5,577 nt of DNA from the NCBI GenBank assembly GCA_041488395.1, contig JBGPPE010000166.1, forward strand, positions 1 to 5,577, read 5' to 3'. Position numbers and translations under genes: made by a program. The notes below the pieces were generated by a model. The model saw nothing but the letters and a program-made list of their open reading frames with translations, was not told the origin of the DNA and searched no databases. Shown here in pieces: positions 5,332-5,577 of the stretch (positions within the stretch are counted from its first letter, which is position 1; each line of letters opens with the position of its first letter). The stretch is from 39-52-133 sp041488395 (lineage in GTDB: Bacteria; Pseudomonadota; Gammaproteobacteria; Burkholderiales; Gallionellaceae).

Positions 5332-5361
5332 AATTAAAGGGCTCAGCTTCGCATTACTTTC
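5332..5361 (+). repeat. Short interspersed repeat, copy 5 (best copy with copy 1)
   Basis: The copy reads AATTAAAGGGCT, CAGCTTCGCA, TTACTTTC and lies 48 bases before ATG 5380, against 47 bases between copy 1 and ATG 705. GCTCAGC at 5341-5347 also forms a perfect 7-base inverted repeat with GCTGAGC at 5315-5321, which overlaps the stop of the upstream gene. The 19-base loop and missing T tail make it a poor terminator. Confidence 0.6.
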
Positions 5362-5379
5362 CGTTTTGAGGCAGCGCAA

Positions 5380-5577
5380 ATGAACATGAATTTTCGCAAC
5401 GTATCTACCCGCTTTACGCTACGGGACGACAGTGCGGGCGGAACAGCGCTGGAGCTGCCGCGCCGCAACACGGGTGGGCCGACTATTATTGTTGCCGGCA
5501 TGTTTGCGATCTTCGCGGCAGTGTGGGTGCAGCAAATTGCCAGGCTGAACCTGCATGCACTGGCCAGCATTTTTGAC
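5380..5577 (+). CDS. N-terminus of a membrane protein, 3' truncated by the window edge
   Basis: The frame from ATG 5380 is open to the last base, giving 66 residues. GAGG at 5368-5371 precedes ATG 5380 by 8 bases; the in-frame ATG 5386 is an alternative. The protein begins with a polar stretch (FRNVSTRFTLRDDSAGGTAL, then ELPRRNTGG) followed by one hydrophobic segment, about residues 34-51 (PTIIVAGMFAIFAAVWVQQI). The basic residues before the segment favour a cytoplasmic N-terminus. Too little is visible to assign a family. The upstream region carries the best repeat copy. Confidence 0.6.
   Translation, partial: MNMNFRNVSTRFTLRDDSAGGTALELPRRNTGGPTIIVAGMFAIFAAVWVQQIARLNLHALASIFD

Noticed and set aside
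5315..5347. GCTGAGC/GCTCAGC inverted repeat as a terminator after the gene ending at 5319
   Set aside because: The stem is only 7 bases with a 19-base loop, overlaps the stop codon, and has no following T run.

Overview
The window reads as a chromosomal stretch of a moderately GC-rich Gram-negative bacterium, most likely a betaproteobacterium. The reasons are the style of the EAL/HDOD protein at the left edge, strong purine-rich Shine-Dalgarno sites, and several inner-membrane or periplasmic proteins. The taxon is an inference; there is no rRNA or other marker gene. All real genes found lie on the + strand, and both edges cut through a gene.

Layout. Bases 1-647 hold the C-terminal half of an EAL-HDOD signalling protein (YuxH type). 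Bases 648-958 are an intergenic stretch with a repeat copy and a possible 25-codon ORF. Bases 959-1342 encode a small exported coiled-coil protein. Bases 1424-1804 encode a two-helix membrane protein with a PH-like tail. Bases 1805-2355 are a degraded accessory island. It holds the relic of a higBA toxin-antitoxin module (1924-2255), with a promoter/operator-like palindrome in front and short repeat copies on both sides. Bases 2356-2901 encode an unrecognised soluble protein that probably starts at TTG. Bases 2984-4770 hold a tightly coupled pair: a single-span membrane-anchored protein and a DUF2157-like protein with about 13 membrane segments. Bases 4837-5319 encode a DUF6714-like soluble protein. 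A further membrane protein begins at 5380 and runs off the right edge.

Two observations deserve attention. First, the toxin-antitoxin locus is a deletion fusion. The HigB reading frame is shifted near its N-terminus, has lost its C-terminal core, and runs out of frame into the last ~39 codons of a HigA antitoxin. Second, a short motif of about 20-30 bases, in the best copies AATTAAAGG followed by CAGCTTCGCA, recurs in intergenic DNA at about 658, 1831, 2279, 2322 and 5332. Two or three of these copies lie 34-48 bases before a start codon. They may be a dispersed short repeat, or a shared leader of otherwise unrelated small genes.

I see no complete new multi-gene defence or metabolic system here. 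Most of the remaining genes are poorly characterised families, and their functions are left open.
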